Notes: generated by a model from the sequence alone, not told the origin. A stretch of DNA of 64,000 nucleotides from JAITMY01 sp031549685 (GCA_031549685.1 JAVBPG010000042.1:20173-84172), one strand, 5' to 3'. Shown: positions 1-8,350, counted from the first letter of the stretch. Program-made: numbers and translations.

Positions 1-359
1 CCTTCATTCTCAATGCCTGTATGCTTGTGCGAATGCTCTGCATTGCTGAGCCGTATGTAGTGTGGATTACGCTCAAACGGAGCGCTGTCGGTGCGGATTT
101 CTACCTTGCCGAAAGTATTCCAACCCATAAATGCTTGAGGAAATTCAAACGAGCGGTTTTTTACGAGCTCCGCATATAGCCCGCCATCGGCACCAAAGTT
201 GATGTCTTCGAAAAATAATCCGTACATGGTGGGCTGAATTTTTGCACCCACGTTTTTTACATCCAGCGTCAGGTTATACTCGGGTTGCTGCGCGTAAAGC
301 GAAAACGAACAAAACGCGGCAAAAAATAAGGTTAGGCCTTTGGTGGAAAAATACTGCAT
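1..359 (-). CDS. Alpha-L-arabinofuranosidase, GH51 family (N-terminal part)
   Basis: This gene runs off the left edge, so only the first 119 codons are visible. The protein starts with a signal peptide ending near FSLYAQQ, so it is probably exported. Residues about 45-75 contain GLFFEDINFGADGGLYAEL followed by VKNRSFEF, which is the characteristic opening of GH51 arabinofuranosidases (the FFEDIN...GGLYAELV...NRSFE block). The catalytic glutamates lie outside the window. Family members release terminal arabinofuranosyl groups from arabinan, arabinoxylan or arabinogalactan side chains. It fits the carbohydrate-degrading theme at the other end of the window, although the two loci are not adjacent. 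The family assignment is firm and the substrate is inferred. Confidence 0.88.
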   Translation of the reverse strand, partial: MQYFSTKGLTLFFAAFCSFSLYAQQPEYNLTLDVKNVGAKIQPTMYGLFFEDINFGADGGLYAELVKNRSFEFPQAFMGWNTFGKVEIRTDSAPFERNPHYIRLSNAEHSHKHTGIENE

Positions 360-420
360 GGTAGATTATTTTGTTGAATAAAGTACAAAGTAGCAAAATA
401 TTCTACATGAATGCAAATGC

Positions 421-459
421 AAAAAAAAGGGGCTATCCAACTCTTGGATAGCCCCTTTT
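421..459 (-). terminator. Rho-independent terminator after the thioredoxin-like gene
   Basis: A perfect stem AAAAGGGGCTATCCAA / TTGGATAGCCCCTTTT with a 3-base loop spans 425-459. On the minus strand it is followed by a run of U. It starts 8 bases past the stop of the minus-strand gene that ends at 468 and separates it from the arabinofuranosidase. Confidence 0.9.
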
Positions 460-467
460 CCCTTTCC

Positions 468-995
468 CTACCTCTTCTCCCCTGGCCATTTAAACGTTTT
501 GTTGAATTCCTCCCACGTGGTTTTGGTGCTGTAAATTCCTTCGCCCATATATACCATGAACGGGGCAAATTGCTCGGGGGCAAGGTAGCCGCTCTGCACG
601 TGCAGCAGCTGGAACTTTTCATCCATAAATACCACCGAGGGGTAGCTCATCTTACCCTGCAGCAGCGATGCCGCCAGCATGTGGGTTGACCTGCGGCCCT
701 GCCCGGGATTGGTAAATACATGACCTTGAAAGCGAATGGTGTCCATGGTTTCAGCGTTCAGCTTCACAGGGTAGTAGTACCTGTTCATGTACGCGGCAAT
801 TTCGGGGTCGCCGAAGGTGTTGCGGTCGTACACCTTGCACCAGCCGCACCAGTCGGTGTACACATCAATAAAAATCTTTTTCGGTTGCTTTTTGCACAAC
901 TCCACCGCCTCCTCAAAGTCATACCACTTAATGCTTTGAGCTAGTGCTGCAGCGCCAATGCTCACCAGTAGTAGCGATGCAATAATTTTTTTCAT
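468..995 (-). CDS. Exported thioredoxin-fold protein with CGWC motif
   Basis: A 175-residue protein with a signal peptide (residues 1-20, ending ALAQ) and a thioredoxin-like fold. The redox motif is DWCGWC at residues 48-53, and a probable cis-proline lies in the later MSYPSVVF segment. Proteins of this type act in the periplasm as disulfide reductases or isomerases, and the partner here is unknown. An upstream in-frame ATG at 1028 was rejected because a -7 promoter box at 1030-1037 would place the transcript start downstream of it. The gene is monocistronic, with its own promoter and terminator. Confidence 0.82.
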   Translation of the reverse strand: MKKIIASLLLVSIGAAALAQSIKWYDFEEAVELCKKQPKKIFIDVYTDWCGWCKVYDRNTFGDPEIAAYMNRYYYPVKLNAETMDTIRFQGHVFTNPGQGRRSTHMLAASLLQGKMSYPSVVFMDEKFQLLHVQSGYLAPEQFAPFMVYMGEGIYSTKTTWEEFNKTFKWPGEKR

Positions 996-1029
996 CAAGA
1001 TATAGTGCTCCTTTTTGCTGTTGTTCATG

Positions 1030-1037
1030 CAAAAGTA
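1030..1037 (-). promoter_or_regulatory. Bacteroidota -7 box for the thioredoxin-like gene
   Basis: The minus strand reads TACTTTTG, which matches the TAnnTTTG box. Transcription would begin near 1023, about 28 bases before the chosen start at 995. Confidence 0.5.
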
Positions 1038-1091
1038 CGCTCAAAGCTGCCTGTTGCCCATGCAGGTAGTAATATACTTTGTTAAATTGGG

Positions 1092-1121
1092 TTGCGCGTA
1101 TTTCTTATTTAGCTATCTTTA
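1092..1121 (+). promoter_or_regulatory. Promoter of pepD
   Basis: TATCTTTA at 1114-1121 matches the -7 box with a final A instead of G. A TTG at 1092-1094, 19 bases upstream, fits the -33 element. Transcription would start near 1128, giving a leader of about 44 bases. Confidence 0.5.
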
Positions 1122-1171
1122 GGCTGTCTGTTTTTCGAAAAATTTTCTAACGACATTTAAACATAAAATCC

Positions 1172-2629
1172 ATGAGCAAAGAAATTTTATCTCTTCAGCC
1201 GGCCCGCCTGTGGCAGCATTTTTACGATTTGACACAAATTCCACGCCCCTCTAAAAAGGAGCGCAAGGCGGTGGAGCATGTGGCCGAGTTCGGCAAAAAA
1301 CTAGGGCTGTTTACCGAGGTCGATAGCGTGGGTAACGTGCTTATACGCAAGCCTGCCACCAAAGGCATGGAGGGCCGCAAGGGCGTCATCCTGCAAGGGC
1401 ACCTGGATATGGTGCCGCAAAAAAATAGCGATACAAAGCATGATTTTGAAAAAGATCCGATTGATGCATACATCGATGGTGAGTGGGTAAGAGCGCGTGG
1501 TACTACGCTGGGGGCCGACAACGGCATTGGCGCTGCAGCCGCCATGGCTATTTTGGAGGCAACGGATGTTGAGCACCCTGCGCTGGAAGCCCTTTTTACC
1601 GTTGATGAGGAAACGGGCATGACCGGCGCCTTCAACGTTAAGCCCGGCTGGATGCAGGGCGATATCCTAATGAACCTCGACTCTGAGGATGAGGGCGAGC
1701 TCTGCGTGGGGTGCGCCGGCGGCCTGGACGGATCGTTCAGCGCCACCTATGAGGAGCAAAGCGCAGCTGCCGGGGCTGCCTATACGCTAAGCGTAACGGG
1801 GCTTAAGGGCGGCCACTCCGGCGTGGACATTGCGCTTGGACGCGGCAACGCCAACAAAATTATTGCCCGTATTCTAAAGCGCCTGACCGAAAAGTGCGGC
1901 GTGCAGCTGGCGCAGCTCGAGGGGGGAAACCTGCGCAACGCCATACCGCGCGAGGCCTTTGCTACCATTGTGATAGAAAAAGATAGGGAGCAGGTCGCAA
2001 GGCAGGAGCTGGATGCGCTTACGCAGCTCATCAACGCCGAGCTGTCGGCCGTAGATGAGAACTTGAAGGTGGCGCTTGCTGCTGCCGAAGCTCCGCAGAA
2101 GGTAATGAATCCACAATCGCAGCTGGCCTTGCTCAACGCCGTGTGCGCCTGCCCCAACGGCGTGGTGCGCATGAGCGATGCCATTCCCGGCCTGGTGGAA
2201 ACATCGACCAACCTTGCCATTGTAAAAATCGGCGGAGGGCAAATGAGCGCGTCGTGCCTGCTGCGCAGCTCGGTTGATAGCGCCAAGGAATATTTGTCGG
2301 AGTGCATGGAGTCGGTGTTTACGCTGGCCGGAGCAAAGAGCGCGTTTACCGGCGGCTATCCGGGCTGGAAGCCCAACCCCGATTCGCCTATTTTGAAGGA
2401 GATGGAGGCGCTGTACGAGAAAATGTTCGGCACCAAACCTCACGTGCGTGCCATTCACGCGGGCTTGGAGTGCGGCCTTTTGGGCGGCGGTTACCCCAAC
2501 ATGGATATGATTTCATTCGGCCCCACTATTCTCAACCCCCACTCACCCGACGAGCGCGTAAACGTTCCAACCGTAGAAAAGTGGTGGAAGTATTTACTCG
2601 AAACGCTGAAGAATGCTCCGGTGAAGTAA
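1172..2629 (+). CDS. pepD: Aminoacyl-histidine (Xaa-His) dipeptidase
   Basis: A 485-residue cytosolic M20-family metallopeptidase that cleaves dipeptides such as carnosine-like Xaa-His substrates. The metal ligands are visible in order: GHLDMVPQK (His77, Asp79), LGADNGIG (Asp116), the catalytic pair in DEETG (Glu146/Glu147) and NLDSEDEGE (Asp170). The dimerisation or lid domain begins around KGGHSGVDI. Length and motif spacing match the PepD subgroup. It has its own promoter upstream and a terminator downstream, so it appears monocistronic. Its role is most likely peptide scavenging. Confidence 0.95.
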   Translation: MSKEILSLQPARLWQHFYDLTQIPRPSKKERKAVEHVAEFGKKLGLFTEVDSVGNVLIRKPATKGMEGRKGVILQGHLDMVPQKNSDTKHDFEKDPIDAYIDGEWVRARGTTLGADNGIGAAAAMAILEATDVEHPALEALFTVDEETGMTGAFNVKPGWMQGDILMNLDSEDEGELCVGCAGGLDGSFSATYEEQSAAAGAAYTLSVTGLKGGHSGVDIALGRGNANKIIARILKRLTEKCGVQLAQLEGGNLRNAIPREAFATIVIEKDREQVARQELDALTQLINAELSAVDENLKVALAAAEAPQKVMNPQSQLALLNAVCACPNGVVRMSDAIPGLVETSTNLAIVKIGGGQMSASCLLRSSVDSAKEYLSECMESVFTLAGAKSAFTGGYPGWKPNPDSPILKEMEALYEKMFGTKPHVRAIHAGLECGLLGGGYPNMDMISFGPTILNPHSPDERVNVPTVEKWWKYLLETLKNAPVK

Positions 2630-2645
2630 GAAAGTCCTTTTTTAC

Positions 2646-2691
2646 AAAAACTCCCTGAGCATTAATTATGGTGCTTGGGGAGTTTTTTTTG
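2646..2691 (+). terminator. Rho-independent terminator of pepD
   Basis: The stem AAAAACTCCCTGAGCA pairs with TGCTTGGGGAGTTTTT with one small bulge, and is followed by a run of T. Confidence 0.85.
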
Positions 2692-2727
2692 TTGAAATCT
2701 TTCGGCACCAACCCCCCAAATCTTTAC

Positions 2728-2735
2728 TACCTTTG
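2728..2735 (+). promoter_or_regulatory. -7 box upstream of the radical SAM gene
   Basis: TACCTTTG matches TAnnTTTG exactly. Transcription would start near 2742. The roughly 80-base leader then passes through a heptamer tract, CATTCTC repeated three times at 2794-2814, just before the ATG at 2824. Confidence 0.55.
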
Positions 2736-2823
2736 ATAGTTGCAGTAATTATTTGTAACAACATGACTGTTAGGTATTTGTTGTTTTGTATTTCATTCTC
2801 CATTCTCCATTCTCAATTAGTCC

Positions 2824-4086
2824 ATGACGGAGGCGGTTTTAGATAAGCTCAAAATTCTTGCTGAGGCGGCCAAGTACGATGTGTCCTGCGCATCGAGCGG
2901 GCACTCGCGCGGCAACAAGGACAAGGGCCTGGGCACGGCGCATGGCTGGGGCATTTGCCACAGCTTTGCCGAGGACGGGCGCTGCGTGTCGCTGCTCAAG
3001 ATCATGCTTACCAACAACTGCATTTACGACTGCGCCTACTGCGTAAACCGCCGCAGCAACGATGTTAAGCGCACCACCTTTTCGGTTACGGAGCTGGTGG
3101 AGCTCACCATGGAGTTTTACCGCCGCAACTACATCGAGGGCTTGTTCCTGAGCTCGGGCGTAGTGCGCAACCCCGACTACACCATGGAGCGCATGGTGCG
3201 CGTGGCAAAAGATTTGCGCGAGGTTCATCGATACAACGGCTACATTCACCTCAAGAGTATTCCTGGAGCGAGCCGCGAGCTCGTTACCCAGGCGGGCCTG
3301 TACGCCGACCGCCTGAGCGTGAATATTGAAATTCCTACCGAAGAAAATTTGAAGCTGCTGGCGCCCGAAAAGGATTTTCAGAGCGTGTTTCAGCCCATGT
3401 CGTTCATCTCGCAGGGAGCATTGGAAAGCGCCGAGGAGCGTCGTAAATACCGCCATGCCCCACGCTTTGCGCCTGCCGGACAAAGTACGCAGCTCATAGT
3501 TGGCGCTACGCCTGAAACAGATAAACAAATTTTGCAGCTAAGCACCTCGCTTTACCAACGGCCAACGCTCAAGCGCGTGTACTACTCGGGCTACATTCCC
3601 GTTAACGCTAACGATAGCCGCCTGCCGGCCCTGACCACGCCGCCGCTGGTGCGCGAGCACAGACTCTACCAGGCCGACTGGCTCATGCGCTTCTACAGCT
3701 TCCGCGCCGACGAAATTGTGGACGACCGCAACCCCAACCTCGACCTGGAGCTCGACCCCAAGCTGACGTACGCCCTGCGCCACCCCGAAATGTTTCCGGT
3801 GGACATCAACCGCGCCGACTACGAAACCATTTTGCGCGTACCGGGCATTGGCGTTAAGTCCGCCAAGCTGATAGTAGCCTCGCGGCGTTACGGCAGGCTG
3901 AACAGCGAGCAGCTGCGCAAAATGGGCGTGGTAATTAAGCGGGCGCAGTATTTTATTACCTGCGGCGAGCTGGCGCCGTACTCCGTAAAGGAGGTGCGTC
4001 CCGAGTTCCTGCGCAAGCTGTTTCTGCCTCCAAAATCGGCAAAGGAAAAGAAGCTGGAGGGGCAGCTGCAGCTGCAGTGGGAGTGA
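2824..4086 (+). CDS. Putative DNA modification/repair radical SAM protein (TIGR03916 type)
   Basis: A 420-residue radical SAM enzyme. The [4Fe-4S] cluster motif is NNCIYDCAYC, with cysteines at 66, 70 and 73 (CxxxCxxC). The N-terminal segment CASSGHSRGNK and the block SSGVVRNPDYTMERM are typical of this subfamily. Residues about 325-355 form a helix-hairpin-helix DNA-binding motif (VDINRADY...VPGIGVKSAKLI). The next gene encodes the DUF4130 protein that usually accompanies this family, often fused to a uracil-DNA-glycosylase-like domain. The reaction is not established. DNA repair or modification is inferred from the HhH motif and the genomic partner. Confidence 0.88.
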   Translation: MTEAVLDKLKILAEAAKYDVSCASSGHSRGNKDKGLGTAHGWGICHSFAEDGRCVSLLKIMLTNNCIYDCAYCVNRRSNDVKRTTFSVTELVELTMEFYRRNYIEGLFLSSGVVRNPDYTMERMVRVAKDLREVHRYNGYIHLKSIPGASRELVTQAGLYADRLSVNIEIPTEENLKLLAPEKDFQSVFQPMSFISQGALESAEERRKYRHAPRFAPAGQSTQLIVGATPETDKQILQLSTSLYQRPTLKRVYYSGYIPVNANDSRLPALTTPPLVREHRLYQADWLMRFYSFRADEIVDDRNPNLDLELDPKLTYALRHPEMFPVDINRADYETILRVPGIGVKSAKLIVASRRYGRLNSEQLRKMGVVIKRAQYFITCGELAPYSVKEVRPEFLRKLFLPPKSAKEKKLEGQLQLQWE

Positions 4087-4408
4087 AATGTAAGTGGGCA
4101 GTTTGCAGTGGGCAATACGCAGTAGCAGTTTGCAGTAGGCAATATGGGGCATTGTCATCCTGAGTGAAACGAAGGATCTCAAGTTGGTGCAATTTGTTCA
4201 AGTCCACGTCATTGCGAGGACGAGGAACGAGGAATCTCAAGCCTCTGTCCTGTCATTGCGGGCTTGATCCGCAATCCCCTCGATTAGGAGATCCCGAATC
4301 AAGTTCGGGATGACAGAAAGAGATGAGAGATTGCTTTGCCACGCCACGGCGTGACTCGCAATGACGCCCCTCAATTCAACAATTCAACAATTCAACAGTT
4401 CAACTCTT
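4087..4408. repeat. Mosaic of dispersed intergenic repeats
   Basis: There is no gene here. From left to right it holds a GCAGT/AGGCA-word tract (4095-4145) and a copy of the TCATCCTGAG...GGATCTCAAG element at 4154-4183. These are followed by a second element starting GTCATTGCGAGGACGAGG at 4208, then a palindromic unit around 4252-4316 (CATTGCGGGC...CCCGAATC...GGGATGACAG). It ends in an 8-base-period tract of CAATTCAA units at 4372-4404. Related copies occur at about 15.6, 28.3, 44.0 and 45.5 kb. Confidence 0.75.
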
Positions 4409-5173
4409 TTGAATTACTTCATCTACGATAAAACCTTTGAGGGCTTGCTGTCGTTGGTATTTGATGCCTACGACAGCAAAGTTTTTCCCGATAAAATACT
4501 ATCGGAGCAGGAGGTGCTGCCCTTCTTTTCCGATGCTGTTTTTCGCGTAAAAACCAACGAGGAGAAATCGCGGCGGGTGTGGGCCGGGTTGAAGAAGAAG
4601 ATTTCAGCGGAGGCCATTCGCCAGCTGCCGGTGGCCTATATGAGCGAGCTGCCCGAGGCGGATATGCTGATACTCCGCTACATCTGCAAGGCCTTTGCCG
4701 GCAAGCAGTCCATTGAGGTTAACTTTGGCGATGACGACGTGCTGCAGCTGGGAAAAATTTACCGGAAGGTAAGCCGCGAGGCGGAGCGCGTGCGCATGTT
4801 CGTTCGCTTTCAAAAAACGGCCGACGGCATATTCTTCGCGCCCTTTGAGCCCAAGTACAACGTGCTTCCGCTGGTGGCCGACTTCTTCGAGGAGCGCTTC
4901 GCCGACCAGCCCTTCATCATTTACGATGTCAAGCGCCGCTACGGCTTGTACTACGATTTGCAGAAAACGGTTGAGGTAAATTTCGACAAGCTTGATTTTG
5001 ATTTTACCACCGGCAAACTGAACGACGAGCAGGCGGCGGCGGACGAAAAAATGTTTCAGCAGCTGTGGAAGGGCTACTTCAAGGCCATTGCCATAAAGGA
5101 GCGCGTAAATCCGAAGCTGCACCGGCAGAACTTGCCAAAGCGTTTTTGGAAATTTCTGCCCGAAAAAAATTAA
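4409..5173 (+). CDS. DUF4130 (TIGR03915) probable DNA metabolism protein
   Basis: A 254-residue protein partnering the upstream radical SAM gene. It starts NYFIYDKTFEGLLSLVFDAY and contains LPEADMLILRYIC and YDVKRRYGLYYDL, which are hallmarks of the DUF4130 family. In many bacteria this domain is fused to a uracil-DNA-glycosylase-family domain. Here it stands alone. The longest frame begins with an ATG at 4361, but those 16 extra codons translate a repeat tract (MTPLNSTIQQFNSS), so the TTG at 4409 is preferred because it aligns with the usual start of the family. The biochemical role is unknown. Confidence 0.82.
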   Translation: MNYFIYDKTFEGLLSLVFDAYDSKVFPDKILSEQEVLPFFSDAVFRVKTNEEKSRRVWAGLKKKISAEAIRQLPVAYMSELPEADMLILRYICKAFAGKQSIEVNFGDDDVLQLGKIYRKVSREAERVRMFVRFQKTADGIFFAPFEPKYNVLPLVADFFEERFADQPFIIYDVKRRYGLYYDLQKTVEVNFDKLDFDFTTGKLNDEQAAADEKMFQQLWKGYFKAIAIKERVNPKLHRQNLPKRFWKFLPEKN

Positions 5174-5195
5174 CCCCCTGCCTCTGTCCTTGCGA

Positions 5196-5234
5196 AAAAG
5201 AAGCGGCGACACTGTAAATGCCGCCGCTTCTTTT
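5196..5234. terminator. Bidirectional terminator between convergent genes
   Basis: A perfect 13-bp stem AAAAGAAGCGGCG / CGCCGCTTCTTTT has A and T runs on either side. It can serve both the plus-strand gene ending at 5173 and the minus-strand gene ending at 5269. Confidence 0.85.
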
Positions 5235-5268
5235 GTGCATACTGCCAGCTGCTACTGCCAGCTTCTTT

Positions 5269-5715
5269 TTACACCTTCACCTTTACCACCAGCTTCTTTA
5301 TTTCACCGCTGCCAACCAGGGGCATGTGCACATCCTCGGGGAATAAAATAACGAATTGTCCGGGCTTGATTTCCACGAAGGTATCGGGCTTGTCGGCGTA
5401 AAAAATGATGTCCTTCTCGGGGTTGTAGGCATCCTTCACGCTTTTGCAGTCGGGGCGGTAGCTCCAGCCAAAGCTCTCCTTGCCGGCAACGCACAGCTGA
5501 ATGTCAATGTAGCTATCGTGCGCCTCGTGCTTGGCTGCCTCGGGGGCAAGGCCCTGGCGCACCATGTAGGTAGCGTAAACCTCCTTGCCGTCCACCTCGT
5601 ACTTCTTCTCCTCGAGTTGCGATAAGTCATTGCTTTGTATGAAGTTGAACGCTTTTTCGAAGCGGGGGTTGAGCGAAAAATATTTTTTCGCGTTGCTTAA
5701 GTTGTCGATTATCAT
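5269..5715 (-). CDS. YhcH/YjgK/YiaL family protein
   Basis: A 148-residue single-domain beta-sandwich protein of the DUF386 family. The sequence MIIDNLSNAKKYF opens the protein, EAHDSYIDIQLCV carries the expected histidine-containing strand, and FVILFPEDVHMP contains the late His. Relatives are linked to sugar-acid or N-glycolylneuraminate metabolism, but no sugar operon is nearby. The frame is open further upstream to 5793. The start at 5715 is supported by a -7 promoter box at 5742-5749, which would leave the upstream ATG untranscribed. Confidence 0.85.
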   Translation of the reverse strand: MIIDNLSNAKKYFSLNPRFEKAFNFIQSNDLSQLEEKKYEVDGKEVYATYMVRQGLAPEAAKHEAHDSYIDIQLCVAGKESFGWSYRPDCKSVKDAYNPEKDIIFYADKPDTFVEIKPGQFVILFPEDVHMPLVGSGEIKKLVVKVKV

Positions 5716-5741
5716 AACGAAAATGTTTAAATTTGTTTTTG

Positions 5742-5749
5742 CAAATATA
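5742..5749 (-). promoter_or_regulatory. -7 box of the YhcH gene
   Basis: The minus strand reads TATATTTG, an exact TAnnTTTG match. The predicted transcript start near 5735 lies 20 bases before the ATG at 5715. Confidence 0.5.
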
Positions 5750-5819
5750 CTGATTGTTTTTGACTGGCAAATAGCGTTGGCAGCTGCCGGCATTCGGTAA
5801 GTAAATTATAGTAAACTAA

Positions 5820-6605
5820 ATGGATAGCGCAGAATCGGTAAAAAGAATAGCCTGCATAGGCAGCGGCGGCGTGGCCTCATCGCTGCTGCCGGCGCTGTAC
5901 GGTGCAGGCTACAAAATTTCGCAGGTGTTTTCGCGTAACCTGCTCAGCGCTCAGGCGTTGGCTAAAGTGGTGGGGGCGTCGGCGGCGGGTAGCTTGGCCG
6001 AGCTTGATGCCAACGCCGATGTGTACATTATTACCGTGCCCGACGGCGAAATTGAAAACGTGCTGCGCGACGCCAAATTTGGCAACGGCATGGTGGTGCA
6101 CACCTCGGGTTCCACCTCTATTGATGTTTTTCGAAAGTACAACATCGGGCGCTGCGGCGTGCTGTATCCGCTGCAAACGTTTAGCCGCCAGCGGGGCGTA
6201 AACTTTGCCCGCGTGCCGCTCTACGTCGAGGCGGGAAGCAGCAGCGATACCGTAGAGCTAATGTTCATGGCGCGCAAGCTCTCGGTCGATGTGTCGCAGG
6301 CCGACTCGGAAAAGCGCATGATGCTGCACATTGCGGCGGTTTTTGCCTGCAATTTTACTAACCAAATGCTGGCCATATCATCGCAGCTAACCAGAGAGGC
6401 GGGGCTGAATTTTGCCTCGCTAAAACCGTTGATTCAGGAAACATTTGAAAAGGCCATGGCGGCCGACGACCCTGCTCAGGTGCAAACCGGCCCGGCGGTA
6501 CGCGGCGACATGCTTACCGTGCAAAAGCACCTCGACGCCCTGGCAAGCTGGCCCGAGCTGCAGCAAATTTATAAGCTGGTGTCGGAGAGTATAATGGAGA
6601 ATTGA
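5820..6605 (+). CDS. Rossmann-fold DUF2520 oxidoreductase-like protein
   Basis: A 261-residue protein with an N-terminal NAD(P)-binding Rossmann fold (IGSGGVASSL at residues 13-22) and a C-terminal DUF2520 helical domain. The C-terminal part includes the conserved LYPLQTFS segment and the AAVFACNFTNQML helix. The architecture resembles 6-phosphogluconate-type and F420-type dehydrogenases, but the substrate is not known. The last codons (SIMEN, stop) run directly into a heptamer tract, so the end of the gene lies within repeat sequence. It is followed by kdsC and maf in the same direction. Confidence 0.82.
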   Translation: MDSAESVKRIACIGSGGVASSLLPALYGAGYKISQVFSRNLLSAQALAKVVGASAAGSLAELDANADVYIITVPDGEIENVLRDAKFGNGMVVHTSGSTSIDVFRKYNIGRCGVLYPLQTFSRQRGVNFARVPLYVEAGSSSDTVELMFMARKLSVDVSQADSEKRMMLHIAAVFACNFTNQMLAISSQLTREAGLNFASLKPLIQETFEKAMAADDPAQVQTGPAVRGDMLTVQKHLDALASWPELQQIYKLVSESIMEN

Positions 6606-6803
6606 GAATTGAGAATGGAGAATTGAGAATGGAGAATTGAGAATGGAGAATGGAGAATGGAGAATGGAGAATGGAGAATGGAGAATGGAGAATGGAGAAT
6701 GGAGAATGGAGAATGGAGAATGGAGAATGAATGTTATCAAGCATCTTTTATCGGTCGCAAATCGCAAATCATAAATCATAAATCATAAATCATAAATCGC
6801 AAT
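6594..6803. repeat. Tandem heptamer tract GAGAATG followed by AAATCATA tract
   Basis: Positions about 6594-6728 are a nearly perfect array of a 7-base unit (GAGAATG / GAGAATT), some 18 units long. It overlaps the stop of the DUF2520 gene. Positions about 6760-6800 are an 8-base-period AAATCATA array ending 2 bases before the GTG start of kdsC. There are no spacers, so this is not a CRISPR. Confidence 0.9.
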
Positions 6804-6804
6804 C

Positions 6805-7326
6805 GTGAACTACAAAACCAAGCTGCACCACATAAAAGCCTTTGTATTTGATGTTGATGGCGTGTTTACCAACAGCCTTGTGCTGGCCATTCCCGGCGGC
6901 GATTTTTTGCGCATGCACAACACCAAGGATGGCTACGCGGTGAGCTACGCAACCAAGCAGGGTTACCCCATAGGTATTATTACGGGCGGCGCCAGCGAGA
7001 GCATTCGCGAGCGCTTTAAGATGCTGGGGGTAACCGATGTGTACCTCGCATCGGGCTGCAAGCGCGATGATTTTCGCGACTTCTGCTTTAAGTACGATCT
7101 CAAGCCCGAGGAGGTGCTGTTTATGGGCGACGATATTCCCGATATGGAGGTGCTGACCATGTGCGGCGTGGCCACCTGTCCCGCCGATGCGGTGCACGAG
7201 GTGAAGGAGGCCTGCCACTACATTTCGGACCGGGACGGCGGCATGGGCTGCGTGCGCGATGTGATAGAGCAAGCGCTGCGCCTGCAAGGTAAGTGGAACT
7301 TGCAGAATGGGGTTAGTTCAATATAA
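6805..7326 (+). CDS. kdsC: 3-deoxy-D-manno-octulosonate 8-phosphate phosphatase
   Basis: A 173-residue HAD-superfamily phosphatase without a cap domain. It hydrolyses KDO-8-phosphate to KDO for lipopolysaccharide core synthesis in the cytosol. The nucleophile motif is FDVDGVFT (Asp16, Asp18), and the second motif is IITGGAS. The acidic metal-binding motif GDDIPDMEVL comes later, followed by the ATCPADAV block typical of KdsC. The start is GTG at 6805, directly after a repeat tract. No upstream ATG is available in frame. The length is normal for the family. Confidence 0.93.
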   Translation: MNYKTKLHHIKAFVFDVDGVFTNSLVLAIPGGDFLRMHNTKDGYAVSYATKQGYPIGIITGGASESIRERFKMLGVTDVYLASGCKRDDFRDFCFKYDLKPEEVLFMGDDIPDMEVLTMCGVATCPADAVHEVKEACHYISDRDGGMGCVRDVIEQALRLQGKWNLQNGVSSI

Positions 7327-7389
7327 ACATTTGTCTGTAAGTACGTTAAAGAAAATTTATTCGTGCATTTGTGGCTCTTTTTTTCTTCT

Positions 7390-7980
7390 ATGCTACACGA
7401 AAAACTAAAAAACAAAAAGCTCATACTTGCATCGCAGTCGCCGCGCAGGCAGGAGCTGCTGGGGGGGCTTGATGTGGCCTTTGCGCTTGCGCCGCGCTAC
7501 GAGGTTGACGAGGTGTTTCCGCCCGGTATGCCCAAGGATGAGGTTCCCGTGTATTTGGCTAAGCTCAAGTCGGAGCGCTACCCGCAGCCGCTGGCCGACG
7601 ACGAAATTTTGATAACGGCCGACACGCTGGTGTGGTGCAAAAATGAATTCCTGGGCAAGCCCAAAAGCAATGAGGACGCCTGCCGCATGCTGTGGCTCAT
7701 GTCGGGGAGCGTGCACGAGGTGCTTACCGGCGTGTGCCTGCGCAGCGCGCACAAAACCGTTACGTTTTTGGCCTCTACGCTTGTTTATTTTCGCTCGCTT
7801 ACGCAGGATGAAATGTGCTACTACATAGGTAAGTATAAGCCCATGGACAAGGCCGGTGCCTACGGCATCCAGGAGTGGATTGGCTACGCCGCCATTGAGC
7901 GCATTGAGGGCTCATACTATAACGTAATGGGCTTGCCGATGCAAAAATTATATGTGGAGCTGGAAAAATTTGTAGGCTAA
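7390..7980 (+). CDS. maf: Maf-like nucleoside triphosphate pyrophosphatase
   Basis: A 196-residue Maf/Ham1-superfamily house-cleaning pyrophosphatase. It has the signature LILASQSPRRQELL at residues 11-24, ADTLVWC...LGKPKSNEDA in the middle, and KAGAYGIQEW near residues 153-162. Maf proteins hydrolyse dTTP/UTP or modified nucleotides. An in-frame ATG at 7363 would add nine hydrophobic residues that are absent from the family, so 7390 is preferred. It lies downstream of kdsC with a 63-base gap, in the usual Bacteroidota order kdsC-maf. Confidence 0.92.
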   Translation: MLHEKLKNKKLILASQSPRRQELLGGLDVAFALAPRYEVDEVFPPGMPKDEVPVYLAKLKSERYPQPLADDEILITADTLVWCKNEFLGKPKSNEDACRMLWLMSGSVHEVLTGVCLRSAHKTVTFLASTLVYFRSLTQDEMCYYIGKYKPMDKAGAYGIQEWIGYAAIERIEGSYYNVMGLPMQKLYVELEKFVG

Positions 7981-8040
7981 ACTGCGTTTTAATCGCGTCG
8001 CTTTTTCTCAAAATTATTGTTTCACTAAAAACTTTATGTT

Positions 8041-8319
8041 ATGAAGTTCACGTCTGTTTTTGGAGGAATTATTTTGGGCGTTCTTACCTTCTTTTTTGGA
8101 GGATGGAAAATTGCCTGGGGAGCAAGCGACATCGTTTTTAACTACGTCAACAGGGTGGGCCTGCAGGGCGACGGGCTTATTTTTGCCATCAACGGCAAGT
8201 ACTACGGCCTGGTCAACACGCACCGCATGTTCGACTACCCGTTCTTTGCCTGGATACTATTTTTTGGCTCAATTGCGTTTTTTGTCATTGCCATAAGGTC
8301 GCTCTTTAAAGGCCGGTAG
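8041..8319 (+). CDS. Small two-helix membrane protein of unknown function
   Basis: A 92-residue protein that I do not recognise. Two hydrophobic helices are predicted: residues about 5-24 (VFGGIILGVLTFFFGG) and about 66-86 (FFAWILFFGSIAFFVIAI). Between them is a roughly 40-residue loop rich in Gly, Asn and Tyr (GLQGDGLIFAINGKYYGLVN). It follows maf after 60 bases and may share its transcript. Codon use resembles its neighbours, which supports it being real. Confidence 0.6.
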   Translation: MKFTSVFGGIILGVLTFFFGGWKIAWGASDIVFNYVNRVGLQGDGLIFAINGKYYGLVNTHRMFDYPFFAWILFFGSIAFFVIAIRSLFKGR

Positions 8320-8350
8320 GCAGCGCCTCTTCATTCTGAGCCTGCAAATT

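Noticed and set aside
6594..6803. Possible CRISPR array
   Set aside because: The unit is 7-8 bases with no spacers, no cas genes are near, and the tract overlaps a stop codon.
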